Part shown: in pieces, positions 18,256 through 26,563 of the stretch
How the letters are laid out: each line of letters opens with the position of its first letter
Position numbering within the stretch: the stretch's first letter is position 1
DNA from: Xanthobacteraceae bacterium
GTDB taxonomy: Bacteria > Pseudomonadota > Alphaproteobacteria > Rhizobiales > Xanthobacteraceae
Reading direction: 5' to 3'
Assembly: GCA_019752575.1 (NCBI GenBank)
Contig: JAIELW010000010.1
Coordinates: 1-64,000 of the forward strand
DNA: 64,000 nucleotides
Translations under genes and position numbers: made by a program
Notes under the pieces: generated by a model
The model's database searches: none
Told to the model about the DNA's origin: nothing
Seen by the model: the letters and a program-made list of their open reading frames with translations, nothing else

Positions 18256-19668
18256 ATGACGATGATCCGCGTTTTCTTGTCCACGCTGCTCGCCTTGGCG
18301 CTGCCCGGCGAAGCCGCATACGCGCAGCGGCAGGTGCCCGTGAGCCGCGCCGAGATTGCGCTGAGTTTCTCGGCGACCGTGAAGAAAGCGGCGCCCGCGG
18401 TCGTCAACGTCTATGCGCTGAAGCGCACGACGCAGCGGCCGAACAATCCGTTCATGGACGACGAGTTCTTCCGCAAGTTCTTCGGCGGACAGCCTTCGCA
18501 GGACATGCCGATAGAGCGCGTGCAGCGCTCGCTCGGCTCGGGCGTCATCGTGCACGAGACCGGTCTCGTGATTACGAACCATCACGTGATCGAAGGCGCG
18601 AACGAAATCCGCATCGCGCTCGGCGACCGCCGCGAATTCGCAGCCGAGGTCGTGTTGCGCGACCCGCGCTCCGACCTCGCGGTGCTGCGGATCCAGGGCA
18701 CCAAGGAAAAGTTCGCGCCGATTGAAATCGCGGACTCCGACGAAGTCGAGGTTGGCGATCTCGTGCTTGCGATCGGCGATCCGTTCGGCGTCGGCCAGAC
18801 CGTGACGCAGGGTATCGTTTCCGCGACCGCGCGCACGCGCGTCGGCATCACCGATTTCCAGTTCTTCATCCAGACCGACGCCGCGATCAATCCGGGGAAT
18901 TCCGGCGGCGCGCTGGTCGATATCAACGGCCGTCTCGTCGGCATCAACACCGCGATCTTCTCGCGCTCGGGCGGCTCGCACGGCATCGGTTTCGCAATTC
19001 CGACCAACATGGTGAAGGTCGTGATCGCGTCCGCGCTCGCTGGCAACAAGCTCGTGATGCGTCCGTATTTCGGCGCACGGCTGCAGCCGGTGACCGCCGA
19101 GATCGCGGAGAGCCTTAACCTGAAACGCCCCGCAGGCGCGCTGGTCGCGAGCATCACGCCGAACAGCCCCGCTGCGAAAGCGGGCCTGCGTGCGGGCGAC
19201 GTCATTCTCGAAGTCGACGGCGTGCAGGTCGACGATCCGGCGGCGCTCAATTATCGTTATGCGCTGAAAACCATCGGCAGCACGGCGACGCTGACCGTGG
19301 ACAGAAACGGCAAAAGCGTTTCGCTTACCATCCGTCTCGAAGCCGCGCCCGAGCGGCAGGCGGACGAAATCCAGATTTCCTCGCGCTCGCCGTTCGAAGG
19401 CGTGCGGGTCTCGAACTTCACTTCGGAAATCGCAAACCGTCTGCGCGCCGATCCCGCGACCGCCGAAGGCGTCGTCGTCGTGAATATCGCCAACGGTTCG
19501 ATGGCCGATCGCGTCGGTCTGCGCCTCGGCGATATTATTCTTGAAGTGAACGGTATCAAGATCGAAAGCACCGCCGATCTTGAAAAGGCGGCGCGGCAGG
19601 ACGCGCGCGAGTGGCGCGTCACGATCTCGCGCGGGGGTCAGAAGCGCAACGTCGTGCTGCGCGGATGA
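18256..19668 (+). CDS. Do/HtrA-type periplasmic serine protease with two PDZ domains
   Basis: About 470 residues. The signal peptide ends AAYA-Q near residue 23. The trypsin-like domain has the complete triad: His110 (TNHHVIEG), Asp140 (DPRSDLAVL) and Ser216 (NPGNSGGAL). Two PDZ domains follow (about 265-345 and 375-465, motifs AGLRAGDVILEVDGVQV and VGLRLGDIILEVNGIKI). DegP/DegQ-like quality control of envelope proteins. Three in-frame ATGs (18250, 18256, 18262) and 18211 are possible starts; GAAGGA at 18244-18249 favours 18256. Stop overlaps rarA (ATGA). Confidence 0.95.
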   Translation: MTMIRVFLSTLLALALPGEAAYAQRQVPVSRAEIALSFSATVKKAAPAVVNVYALKRTTQRPNNPFMDDEFFRKFFGGQPSQDMPIERVQRSLGSGVIVHETGLVITNHHVIEGANEIRIALGDRREFAAEVVLRDPRSDLAVLRIQGTKEKFAPIEIADSDEVEVGDLVLAIGDPFGVGQTVTQGIVSATARTRVGITDFQFFIQTDAAINPGNSGGALVDINGRLVGINTAIFSRSGGSHGIGFAIPTNMVKVVIASALAGNKLVMRPYFGARLQPVTAEIAESLNLKRPAGALVASITPNSPAAKAGLRAGDVILEVDGVQVDDPAALNYRYALKTIGSTATLTVDRNGKSVSLTIRLEAAPERQADEIQISSRSPFEGVRVSNFTSEIANRLRADPATAEGVVVVNIANGSMADRVGLRLGDIILEVNGIKIESTADLEKAARQDAREWRVTISRGGQKRNVVLRG

Positions 19669-20996
19669 GTACGAAGCGCATTTCGAGCGCTTCCTCGAAC
19701 TTGTTCGAGGCGGCGGGTTTTGCGGACGACACGCCGCGGCCGCTTGCCGATAAATTGCGTCCGCGTGCGCTCGCCGAGGTTGTCGGCCAGAAAGCGCTGA
19801 TCGGCCCGGATGGCGCGCTGACGCGAATGCTGGAATCGCGCTCGCTCGGCTCGCTGATTTTCTGGGGGCCGCCGGGTACCGGCAAGACCACGGTCGCGCG
19901 GCTGCTCGCCAGCGAAACCGACCTGCACTTCGAGCAGGTCTCTGCGATCTTCTCCGGCGTCGCGGAGTTAAAAAAGTTTTTCGACGCCGCCCGCGCCCGG
20001 CGCGAGATGGGGAAGGGCACGCTTTTATTCGTGGACGAAATCCACCGCTTCAACCGCGCGCAACAGGATTCCTTCCTGCCGGTGATGGAAGACGGCACGA
20101 TCACGCTGGTCGGCGCGACCACCGAGAACCCGTCTTTCGAGCTGAACGCGGCACTGCTCTCGCGTGCGCGCGTGCTAGTGTTCAAGTCGCTCGACGAAGA
20201 AGCGATCGGGGAATTGCTGTCGCGCGCCGAGGAAATCGAGGGAAAGAAACTTCCGCTCGACGAGGAGGCCCGACTCAGCCTCATTCGCATGGCGGATGGC
20301 GACGGCCGTGCCTCGCTGACACTCGCCGAAGAAGTCTGGCGCGCCGCCCGCAAGGGCGAAACCTTCACTTCCGAACGCTTGCAGGAAATCGTGCAGCGCC
20401 GCGCGCCGATCTACGATAAATCCCAGGATGGCCATTACAATCTGATCTCCGCGCTGCATAAGAGCGTGCGCGGCTCGGACGCGGACGCCGCGCTCTATTA
20501 TCTCGCGCGCATGCTGGATGCCGGGGAAAATCCGCTTTATATCGCGCGCCGCGTGGTGCGCATGGCGGTGGAAGACGTCGGCCTCGCCGATCCGCAGGCG
20601 CTCGCGGTCACGAATGCCGCGAAGGACGCTTACGATTTTCTCGGCAGTCCTGAAGGCGAACTCGCGATCGCCCAGGCGGTGATCTATCTCGCGTGCGCGC
20701 CGAAATCGAACGCGGCCTATCGCGCTTATGGCGCCGCAATGCGAACCGCGAAGGAAGCGGGTTCGCTGGTGCCGCCGAAACACATTCTCAATGCGCCGAC
20801 GAAGCTCATGAAGGAAGAGGGCTATTCGGAAGGCTACGAATACGATCACGACGCCGAGGGCGCGTTCTCAGGCCAGAATTATTTCCCGGAGAAGCTCGGC
20901 CGTCAGGAGTTTTATCATCCGGTCGAGCGGGGCTTCGAGCGCGAGATCAAGAAGCGGATGGAATACTGGGCGAAGCTGCGCGAAACGAAGAAGTGA
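19665..20996 (+). CDS. rarA: Replication-associated recombination protein A (MgsA) AAA ATPase
   Basis: 443 residues. Walker A GPPGTGKT at 68-75, Walker B LFVDEIHRFN at 121-130, and sensor-type GATTENPSFELNAALLSR. The C-terminal part (HKSVRGSDADAALYYLARML and the GQNYFPEKLG block) is the RarA/MgsA tetramerisation region. RarA acts at stalled replication forks. ATGA overlap with the protease gene; this htrA-rarA pairing is common in Bradyrhizobium relatives. The start used is the overlapping ATG 19665. Confidence 0.96.
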   Translation: MSTKRISSASSNLFEAAGFADDTPRPLADKLRPRALAEVVGQKALIGPDGALTRMLESRSLGSLIFWGPPGTGKTTVARLLASETDLHFEQVSAIFSGVAELKKFFDAARARREMGKGTLLFVDEIHRFNRAQQDSFLPVMEDGTITLVGATTENPSFELNAALLSRARVLVFKSLDEEAIGELLSRAEEIEGKKLPLDEEARLSLIRMADGDGRASLTLAEEVWRAARKGETFTSERLQEIVQRRAPIYDKSQDGHYNLISALHKSVRGSDADAALYYLARMLDAGENPLYIARRVVRMAVEDVGLADPQALAVTNAAKDAYDFLGSPEGELAIAQAVIYLACAPKSNAAYRAYGAAMRTAKEAGSLVPPKHILNAPTKLMKEEGYSEGYEYDHDAEGAFSGQNYFPEKLGRQEFYHPVERGFEREIKKRMEYWAKLRETKK

Positions 20997-21227
20997 TTAC
21001 TTCTTCGGCTGCACCGGCGTTTCCATATAGCGCTTCTGCTCGTAGGGGTTCTTCGAGGTATTGAGATTCGGGATCGGCGCCGGCTGCGTCTGAATCTGCG
21101 GCGAAGATTGCTGCGTCGGCGTCACTTTGATCGTGCCCGGATCCTGCTGCTTGATCTGCGCCATCGAGGCGCTCATCCCGAACGTGAACACCGTAAGCAC
21201 GGTCACCGTCATTAGAATATGCCGCAT
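20997..21227 (-). CDS. Small exported Gln/Pro-rich protein
   Basis: 76 residues from ATG at 21227 with a strong GGAGGCG ribosome site just upstream. Signal peptide MRHILMTVTVLTVFTFGMSASMAQ, then a low-complexity mature part rich in Gln, Pro and Thr (TQQSSPQIQTQPAPIPNLNTS) ending in KK. Convergent with rarA: the two stop codons are adjacent. No family recognised; periplasmic by prediction. Confidence 0.65.
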   Translation of the reverse strand: MRHILMTVTVLTVFTFGMSASMAQIKQQDPGTIKVTPTQQSSPQIQTQPAPIPNLNTSKNPYEQKRYMETPVQPKK

Positions 21228-21312
21228 GATCGCCTCCTTCGGTGCTGGTTGCCGCTCCAGAGACATAAACGCTGGCGCTTAACGCCGGGTTCCAAGAAGG
21301 GATGGTTTTCCC

Positions 21313-21684
21313 TCAAACCGGCAAAATCGCGACGATCCGGTAACTTAAGGGATCGATCACCACGATTTTCTCCGCCGCCACGACGTAGAAATAGCCGCCA
21401 TATTCGGGAGCGATTTCAGCGACTTCCTTTGGCATCGGATAAAAGTGAAGGTTGCGCGGGACCTCGGCGCCGACCGTGAGCGGGATCGCGAGCTTCGCCA
21501 CGTGATCGACTTTGGCGTTCTTCACCGAGTCCCTGATGCGGTTTTCCTGCTCGGCGGAAATCTTCGGCGCCACGGTCGTGGCGGTGGAGGGCGGCGCTGT
21601 GGCGCCCGTGGACTGAGCCTGCACGCCTGCAGCACTCAGGAGGAGCGCAAAGACCGGCGGCAGAAAAGCGAAGCGCTTTCGCAT
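21313..21684 (-). CDS. DUF1236-domain exported protein
   Basis: 123 residues. Signal peptide MRKRFAFLPPVFALLLSAAGVQAQ, a Thr/Ala-rich linker, a charged helix (SAEQENRIRDSVKNAKV) and the C-terminal beta segment VPRNLHFYPMPKEVAEIAPEYGGYFYVVAAEKIVVIDPLSYRIVAILPV, which matches DUF1236 found widely in Rhizobiales. Function unknown. Divergent from crcB with about 106 bp between start codons. Confidence 0.85.
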   Translation of the reverse strand: MRKRFAFLPPVFALLLSAAGVQAQSTGATAPPSTATTVAPKISAEQENRIRDSVKNAKVDHVAKLAIPLTVGAEVPRNLHFYPMPKEVAEIAPEYGGYFYVVAAEKIVVIDPLSYRIVAILPV

Positions 21685-21790
21685 GTTGCGTCATTCCTTC
21701 GCGGATATGTATGGGTTCCCGACATTGCTAACGCGGCGCGCGGGGATTAGGTTCCGGCTAAATTCCAGCCAAGCGACTCTAGCGACTCAT

Positions 21791-22171
21791 ATGTATGCAC
21801 TTTTTCTCGTAATCGCCGGCGGCGGCATCGGCGCCGGATTGCGCCACGGCATGAACATCGGCGCCGCGCGGCTGCTCGGTACCGATTTCCCGTGGAGTAC
21901 GTTTGCCATCAACGTCATCGGCTCATTCTTGATCGGTGTCGCAGCGGCGTGGTTCGCATTCCGCAACGATGCGGCGTCGCAATCGCTGCGGCTGTTCCTG
22001 ACCACCGGAATTCTGGGCGGCTTCACGACCTTCTCGGCATTCTCGCTCGACTTCGCGCTTCTGTTCGAGCGCGGCGAGATCATGGCCGCAATCTGGTACG
22101 TCGCCGGTTCGGTCGGACTTTCTCTGCTCGCGATCTTCGCGGGTCTCTGGCTCATGCGCTCGTTCGCGTGA
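21791..22171 (+). CDS. crcB: Fluoride efflux channel CrcB/Fluc
   Basis: 126 residues, usual length. Four membrane segments with GGGIGAGLRH, WSTFAINVIGSFLIG and the pore motif TTGILGGFTTFSAFSLD, whose Phe residues line the fluoride path. Passive fluoride export as a dual-topology dimer. I searched the upstream 100 bp for the crcB fluoride riboswitch and did not recognise it. The frame runs upstream to 21683, but homology starts at ATG 21791. Confidence 0.93.
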   Translation: MYALFLVIAGGGIGAGLRHGMNIGAARLLGTDFPWSTFAINVIGSFLIGVAAAWFAFRNDAASQSLRLFLTTGILGGFTTFSAFSLDFALLFERGEIMAAIWYVAGSVGLSLLAIFAGLWLMRSFA

Positions 22172-22175
22172 AGCG

Positions 22176-23213
22176 ATGCCGGTACAGACCCGCAAGGTAA
22201 AATCCGGCGAAGAAGGAATGCGTCTCGACCGCTGGTTCAAGACGAATTTCCCCGATCTTTCCTTTGCCCATTTGCAGAAGTTGCTGCGCACGGGTCAGGT
22301 GCGCGTGGACGGCGGGCGCGCGAAAACCAGTACGCGCCTTGAACTGGGCATGGCCGTGCGGGTGCCGCCGCTCACGCGAAGCGGCAAGGAAGAGAAGGAC
22401 GGTGACGGCGCAGGGCCTTCACGTGGCGCGCATGTCAAGCCGCCCTCGAAGATGGGCGATGCGAAGTCCGACGCCGCATTCCTGAAGTCGATCACATTAT
22501 ATGAAGACCGCGAGGTGCTGGTGCTGAACAAGCCGTTCGGGCTTGCGGTGCAGGGCGGCTCCGGCACGACGCGGCATATCGACGGTATGCTGGAAGCCTT
22601 GCGCGGCAAGGACGGACAGAAACCGCGGCTTGTGCACCGCATCGACAAAGATACCTGCGGAATTCTGTTGGTCGCGAAGACGCGGTTGGCGGCGGCGACG
22701 CTCGCCAAAACCTTCCGCTCGCGCTCCGCGCGCAAGATTTATTGGGCGCTGGTTGCGGGCGTACCGAAGCCGCGACAGGGCAGAATTTCGACTTATCTCG
22801 CGAAAGGCGCAGGCGAGGGCGGCGAGTTGATGCGCGTCGCAAAGCATGGCGAAGACGAAGCGAGCCACGCCGTAACCTATTACGCGGTTGTCGATCATGC
22901 CGCGCACAAGCTCGCGTGGATTTCGCTGAAACCCGTGACCGGCCGCACACACCAGCTTCGCGCGCATACTTCGCACATCGGCCATCCTATCGTCGGCGAT
23001 CCGAAATATTTTTCGATCGAGAACTGGGAGTTGCCGGGCGGCATGCAGAACCGGCTGCATCTTCTCGCGCGCCGCCTCGTGATCCCGCATCCGAAGGGCG
23101 AGGGCGTGATCGATGTGTCCGCGCCGTTGCCGCAGCATATGCAGCAGTCGTGGAATCTCCTCGGACTTGACGCCAAGGCTTTCGATCCCATCGTGGACGC
23201 GCCGGAAGAATGA
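22176..23213 (+). CDS. RluC/RluD-type 23S rRNA pseudouridine synthase
   Basis: 345 residues. N-terminal S4 RNA-binding region (residues 14-65), then the RluA-family catalytic loop LVHRIDKDTCGILLVAKT with catalytic Asp157, and the GRTHQLRAHTSHIGHPIVGD block. Such enzymes convert uridines in 23S rRNA to pseudouridine. RluC is more likely than RluD from order and sequence, but this is an inference. Starts 4 nt after the crcB stop; its stop overlaps the next gene (ATGA), so crcB-rluC-ATP12 probably form an operon. Confidence 0.92.
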   Translation: MPVQTRKVKSGEEGMRLDRWFKTNFPDLSFAHLQKLLRTGQVRVDGGRAKTSTRLELGMAVRVPPLTRSGKEEKDGDGAGPSRGAHVKPPSKMGDAKSDAAFLKSITLYEDREVLVLNKPFGLAVQGGSGTTRHIDGMLEALRGKDGQKPRLVHRIDKDTCGILLVAKTRLAAATLAKTFRSRSARKIYWALVAGVPKPRQGRISTYLAKGAGEGGELMRVAKHGEDEASHAVTYYAVVDHAAHKLAWISLKPVTGRTHQLRAHTSHIGHPIVGDPKYFSIENWELPGGMQNRLHLLARRLVIPHPKGEGVIDVSAPLPQHMQQSWNLLGLDAKAFDPIVDAPEE

Positions 23214-23968
23214 GCGAAGACAATAATCCGATGCGCCGTGCGCAGGCGGCGATGCGCGCGCCGCTGCCGAAGCGCTTCTATGAGGAGGCGAGCGTTGGGG
23301 AGGCGGGCGGCGCTTTTGCCGTGCTGCTCGACGGCAAATCCGCGAAGACGCCCGCGCGCAATGCGCTCGTTTTACCGAACGAGCTGCTTGCTTCCGCGGT
23401 TGCCGCCGAATGGAACGCGATCGAAGGCGAGATCGATCCAGTGCGGTTACCGCTGACGCGGCTCGCCAACCTCGCCATCGACGCGATTGCAAGCGCGCCG
23501 CAACCGGTAATCGACGAAATCGTGCAGTATGCTGCGAGCGATCTTGTATTCTATCGCGCTGACGGGCCCGAAGGCCTCGTCGCGTTGCAGAACGAGCGCT
23601 GGAATCCGTTGCTCGACTGGGCCGCCGCAACGCTAAACGCGCGCTTTGCACTGGCGGAAGGCGTCATTCATGTGCGGCAGCCGGATAGTGCGCTCGCCGC
23701 CGTGAGAGAAGCCGCGGAAAAACTCAAAAATCCTTTTGCGCTCGCAGCCGCCGCGAGCGCTACGAATATCGGCGGCTCCGCACTGATCGCGCTTGCGTTA
23801 GCGAGCGGCGCGCTCACCGGCGACGAGGCATGGAATGCAGCCCATGTCGACGAGCAGTGGAATATCAGCCAGTGGGGCGAGGACGCGGAAGCGCAGCGGC
23901 GGCTCGCCACGCGGCACGCGGAATTTTCCGCCGCCGCGAAGATGCTGGCGTTATTGCGTGCTTCATAA
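23210..23968 (+). CDS. ATP12-family F1-ATPase assembly chaperone
   Basis: 252 residues with the ATP12 pattern: PKRFYEEASVGEAGGAFAVLLDGKSAKTPARNALVLPN, AEWNAIEGEIDPVRLPLTRLANLAID and DLVFYRADGPEGLVALQNERWNPLLDW, then the helical domain with DEAWNAAHVDEQWNISQWGED. In mitochondria ATP12 binds the F1 alpha subunit; alphaproteobacteria keep homologues. ATGA overlap with the pseudouridine synthase gene. Confidence 0.92.
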   Translation: MSEDNNPMRRAQAAMRAPLPKRFYEEASVGEAGGAFAVLLDGKSAKTPARNALVLPNELLASAVAAEWNAIEGEIDPVRLPLTRLANLAIDAIASAPQPVIDEIVQYAASDLVFYRADGPEGLVALQNERWNPLLDWAAATLNARFALAEGVIHVRQPDSALAAVREAAEKLKNPFALAAAASATNIGGSALIALALASGALTGDEAWNAAHVDEQWNISQWGEDAEAQRRLATRHAEFSAAAKMLALLRAS

Positions 23969-23974
23969 TTTTAA

Positions 23975-24088
23975 CCTCTCCCCGCCGGAGAGAGGTCGCG
24001 AGCGAAGCGAGCGGGTGAGGGGGCTCGGATTCAATTATTACTTCAGTAGCCCCTCACCACAACGCGGAGAGGGAGTAGCGAGCGAGAT
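23975..24088. repeat. Intergenic CCTCTCCCC/GAGAGG repeat
   Basis: CCTCTCCCCGCCGGAGAGAGG at 23975 onward forms a local hairpin; GCGGGTGAGGGG and GCCCCTCACC further in, and GGAGAGGGAGTAGCGAGCGAG at the right, are opposing pieces of a common 'ctctccccgc..gagcgggtgagggg' intergenic element. It lies between convergent genes (ATP12 on + and DUF4260 on -) and may act as a two-way terminator. Confidence 0.65.
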
Positions 24089-24091
24089 GTT

Positions 24092-24481
24092 TCAACTCTT
24101 CTTCCCGATCGGCCCTAAATGCGTGTCCCCGAAACCGGTTTCGTATTTCAGGCCGAAGCCGAGCATGCGGTCCATGCCGATATGCGCAAGCCAGATCACG
24201 GCTAGCGCCATCGCAACGACCGAACCCGTGTAGAAGCCCGCGAAGCCGAGCAGCAGCGGTAACACGGTAATATGCGCTGCGTTGTACAGGTTCGCGCCCA
24301 GCCGCGGGCCGGCGAGATAACCGATCATGGTGGCATCGGGTGCAAGAATAAGGATCGCGAACAGCCACCACGTCACCCCGAGCTTCCAATAGGCGAAGAT
24401 GCAGATGGCGAAGAGTGCGAGGCCCTCCGCCATCAACAATAGACGCGGCAGTCCGGCCACGGCCGGGGCATGCGTTTTCAT
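24092..24481 (-). CDS. DUF4260-family membrane protein
   Basis: 129 residues from ATG at 24481. Four hydrophobic segments (LLLMAEGLALFAICIFAYW, WWLFAILILAPDATMIGYL, ITVLPLLLGFAGFYTG, MALAVIWLAHIGMD) and the C-terminal GYGLKYETGFGDTHLG-type signature (here RMLGFGLKYETGFGDTHLG) define DUF4260. Inner-membrane protein of unknown role. A 21-residue upstream extension lacks conservation. Confidence 0.88.
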   Translation of the reverse strand: MKTHAPAVAGLPRLLLMAEGLALFAICIFAYWKLGVTWWLFAILILAPDATMIGYLAGPRLGANLYNAAHITVLPLLLGFAGFYTGSVVAMALAVIWLAHIGMDRMLGFGLKYETGFGDTHLGPIGKKS

Positions 24482-24579
24482 ACGGGTTTCCTTTGTGCAC
24501 CACGGGGTTGTGAAGGGCGACGATACCCCGGCTCCATTCGTCATGCTATGAAACCGTGGGGCATAGCCGGGGGGATTCC

Positions 24580-24840
24580 ATGAAGGTCGTACTCGATCAT
24601 TCGCAGCTGCTTGAGGACGGGGAAATCACGCAGGCGGAAACCGACAAGCTCAAGCGCTTGTCCGTGAAATCGACCGGCTCGCTCGCCTTCAACGTTCTGA
24701 TCGGGTTCGGAGTGATCGCGGTAGCCATCGGCGCGATCGCGCTTGTGCCGGATGCGATCCTCTTGGGCGGCGTTTCCGCGCTCGGGATTGCGATTGCGAT
24801 CTGGCAATTTAACAAGAATGCGCTTGCGAAGCCGGCCTGA
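24580..24840 (+). CDS. Small two-helix membrane protein, unknown
   Basis: 86 residues from ATG 24580. A charged N-terminal third (LLEDGEITQAETDKLKRLSVKST) precedes two hydrophobic stretches (LAFNVLIGFGVIAVAIGAIALV and AILLGGVSALGIAIAIW). GGGGG upstream serves as ribosome site. Not recognised as a family member; possible inner-membrane protein. Followed 9 nt later by the DUF4189-like gene. Confidence 0.6.
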   Translation: MKVVLDHSQLLEDGEITQAETDKLKRLSVKSTGSLAFNVLIGFGVIAVAIGAIALVPDAILLGGVSALGIAIAIWQFNKNALAKPA

Positions 24841-24849
24841 GGTGATTGC

Positions 24850-25029
24850 ATGTTGAAAACTGTAATTGTTGCCGGCGTGTTTGCGCTTTCTCTGACTTCC
24901 GCGGCGCGGGCTGAAGGCGCGCTCGCGATCGTCGAGGACAGCCGCGAGGCTGCAATTGCGAGCGCGCTCAATAAGTGCGGCGAAGGCGCGAAGAATTGCA
25001 AGACTTTCGATACCGATTGCGACCGTTGA
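24850..25029 (+). CDS. Truncated DUF4189-like exported protein, first of three
   Basis: 59 residues. Signal peptide MLKTVIVAGVFALSLTSAARA, then EGALAIVEDSREAAIASALNKCGEGAKNCKTFDTDCDR. The EGALA start, the ALxKC Cys motif and the C-terminal D-C pattern match DUF4189 domains in short form. The two genes downstream begin their mature parts with EGALAVAI too, so the three are related. Could be a shortened copy or a real small secreted protein. Confidence 0.6.
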   Translation: MLKTVIVAGVFALSLTSAARAEGALAIVEDSREAAIASALNKCGEGAKNCKTFDTDCDR

Positions 25030-25046
25030 TTGATTCCAGGAAAAGT

Positions 25047-25469
25047 ATGGAAAGAGTCCTGCTCGCTTCCACGATTCTGATCGCCGCGTTTGTTGCGGCT
25101 GCTCGCGGAGAAGGGGCGCTCGCGGTCGCGATTCCCGACGACGGCCTCAGCAAAGGTTTCTCTTACGGCTTCCGTGTCGGCGCCGGAAATCCGGAAGACG
25201 CGCGGAAGGAAGCGCTGGCGGTGTGTCAGGAGGCGGTAAAGAAGAATCAAGAAGACGCGAAAGAGAAAAAGATCAAAATCCTTCCGGCGCGCTGCAAGAT
25301 TGTCGAATCTTTCAAGAAGAGTTGCGTTGCGGTGGCACTCGACAGCAAGGGGCAGTGGGCTGGTTGGGCGCTCGCTAAGGACGACAAGACGGCGCGATCG
25401 CGCGCAATCGGACGCTGCAAAGTCGGTGGAATCTCCTGTGCCGTCGCGGAAGCAGATTGCGACAAGTGA
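25047..25469 (+). CDS. DUF4189-like exported protein, second of three
   Basis: 140 residues from ATG 25047 (AGGAAAAG upstream). Signal peptide MERVLLASTILIAAFVAAARG, mature start EGALAVAIPDDGLSKGFSYGFRVGAGN, Cys residues in ALAVCQEA, ARCKIVESF, SCVAVALD and GRCKVGGISCAVAEADC suggest disulfides. AGWALAKDDKTARSRAIGRC is the DUF4189 signature. Likely periplasmic; function unknown. The fullest member of the local trio. Confidence 0.7.
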   Translation: MERVLLASTILIAAFVAAARGEGALAVAIPDDGLSKGFSYGFRVGAGNPEDARKEALAVCQEAVKKNQEDAKEKKIKILPARCKIVESFKKSCVAVALDSKGQWAGWALAKDDKTARSRAIGRCKVGGISCAVAEADCDK

Positions 25470-25473
25470 GACG

Positions 25474-25674
25474 ATGAAACGGCTGTTTATTGCACTCACC
25501 TTATCCTGCGCGTTCGCGGTGCCCGCACAAGGCGAAGGCGCGCTTGCCGTCGCTATTCACGATCGCGGGATGCGCGAGGCCTTTGCCTATGCCTGGCACC
25601 TGCGCGCGGCGATCAAAGAGGATGCACAAAAGGAAGCGCTGGAATTTTGCCGCGCGCATTTCCGAAATATGTGA
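25474..25674 (+). CDS. Truncated DUF4189-like exported protein, third of three
   Basis: 66 residues. Signal peptide MKRLFIALTLSCAFAVPAQG, then EGALAVAIHDRGMREAFAYAWHLRAAIKEDAQKEALEFCRAHFRNM and a stop. Parallels the first half of the gene at 25047 (EGALAVAI.., KEDA.KEAL..C) but lacks the second half with the remaining Cys residues. Probably a remnant. Its stop lies 1 nt before the broken beta-lactamase ORF. Confidence 0.5.
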   Translation: MKRLFIALTLSCAFAVPAQGEGALAVAIHDRGMREAFAYAWHLRAAIKEDAQKEALEFCRAHFRNM

Positions 25675-25675
25675 A

Positions 25676-26153
25676 ATGAAGCTCGTTTTTTATTTTCTCG
25701 CCCTGATCGCAGTCACGCCCGCGCTCGCGCAAATGCCAGAGCGGCAGATCGTTATGCGCGACGATCTCACGAAAGCGTTCAAACGGCAATCGCGACATCG
25801 GCGGCAACGAAGATTCGTTCTGGCTGAGCGGACGCTTACGCATCTCCGCGCTGCAGCAGGTCGAGTTTCTGGAGCGCTTCTATATCGGCAAATTGCCGGT
25901 GCATCCGAAGAATGTCGAGATCGTGAAAGACATCATGTTCCTCGAGAAGATCAACAGCGCCACGCTGCGCGGCAAAACGGGGTGGATTCCTTCGGGCGAG
26001 CACAAGATCGGCTGGTTCGTGGGGTGGGTCGAGCGCGGGGAGGAGACTTACATCTTCGCGCTCAACCTTGATCCGGACGAGGAAAAGCATGTGAACGCGC
26101 GCGTCTCGATTGCCAAGGCGCTGCTTTCTCAACTCGGCGCGCTTCCGAAGTAA
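25676..26153 (+). pseudogene. Class D beta-lactamase remnant with internal deletion
   Basis: The 5' part reads a signal peptide MKLVFYFLALIAVTPALAQ and VMRDDLTKAFK, then in a different frame (codons from 25782) NGNRDIGGNEDSFWLSGRLRISALQQVEFLERFYIGKLPVHPKNV..IMFLEKINSATLRGKTGWIPSGEHKIGWFVGWVE to a stop at 26153. The second half has the class D hallmarks: the (Y)GN..DIGG..FWL block and the KTGW box. The intervening 75-95 residues, including the SxxK serine-lysine pair and SxV, are gone and the frames do not match, so the enzyme cannot be active. The 3' half alone is an open 86-residue frame from ATG 25893. Confidence 0.8.
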
Positions 26154-26300
26154 TAAATTTCCCTCCCCTTGACGGGGAGGGTGGCTGCGAGCGTAAGCGA
26201 GTAGCCGGGTGGGGTGCAGCGTTCATATTTTTCTTTGTTTTGCCTCGCTTCGCTCGCAACCCGCTCACCTCGCTTTCGCGAGGTTCGCATCCCTCCCCAA

Positions 26301-26326
26301 CCGAAGCCGGGTTTACCCGACTTCGG
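26301..26326. repeat. Small palindrome, copy B1
   Basis: CCGAAGCCGGGTTT.. pairs with ..ACCCGACTTCGG: 11 of 12 positions pair. First member of a tandem pair with 26341-26364, 14 nt apart. Confidence 0.75.
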
Positions 26327-26340
26327 CACTTCTAAAATGC

Positions 26341-26364
26341 CCAACTCGGATAAATCCGAGTTGG
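26341..26364. repeat. Small palindrome, copy B2
   Basis: CCAACTCGGAT pairs perfectly with ATCCGAGTTGG, 11 bp. Second member of the tandem pair; same core order (ACTCGGAT/ATCCGAGT) as the other copies. Confidence 0.8.
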
Positions 26365-26389
26365 GGTAAGGAGGGAGAAGGAGTACAGG

Positions 26390-26430
26390 ATTGAAAAAGC
26401 GAAACCCGCCGGGCATTCCTGCCGGGCGGG
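26390..26430 (-). terminator. Probable terminator of yitT-like gene
   Basis: On the - strand, CCCGCCCGGCA (26430-26420) pairs with TGCCCGGCGGG (26415-26405) with one mismatch, loop GGAA, followed by TTTCGCTTTTTC. It is about 130 nt downstream of the - strand gene ending at 26564. The segment 26431-26563 shows nothing further recognisable. Confidence 0.55.
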
Positions 26431-26563
26431 CCAACCGGTCTTCGCGTCGTCGCTAAATCCCGCTTCCCAGTACATCCGTGGTGAAGGGGCTTCGCTCTTC
26501 GAAGTCCGATAAGCGCTATATAGGCGCGCTTTGTGACGGTTCAATGACGGGCGGGAAAGATTT

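Larger units (their letters stand above)
26161..26377. repeat. Composite CCCTCCCC intergenic repeat with two nested palindromes
   Basis: Left unit CCCTCCCCTTGACGGGGAGGG (26161 onward) is a hairpin; the right unit has CCCTCCCCAA (26291-26300) matched by TTGGGGTAAGGAGGG (26361-26375). Between the arms of the right unit lie two small palindromes, 26301-26326 and 26341-26364. GCTTCGCTCGCAACCCGCTCACC near 26250 is another piece of the same dispersed family. Confidence 0.75.

Noticed and set aside
21690-21790. Fluoride riboswitch upstream of crcB
   Set aside because: I could not find the conserved GGCGAUGG...CUGAUGACUCCUA-type elements in the gap.
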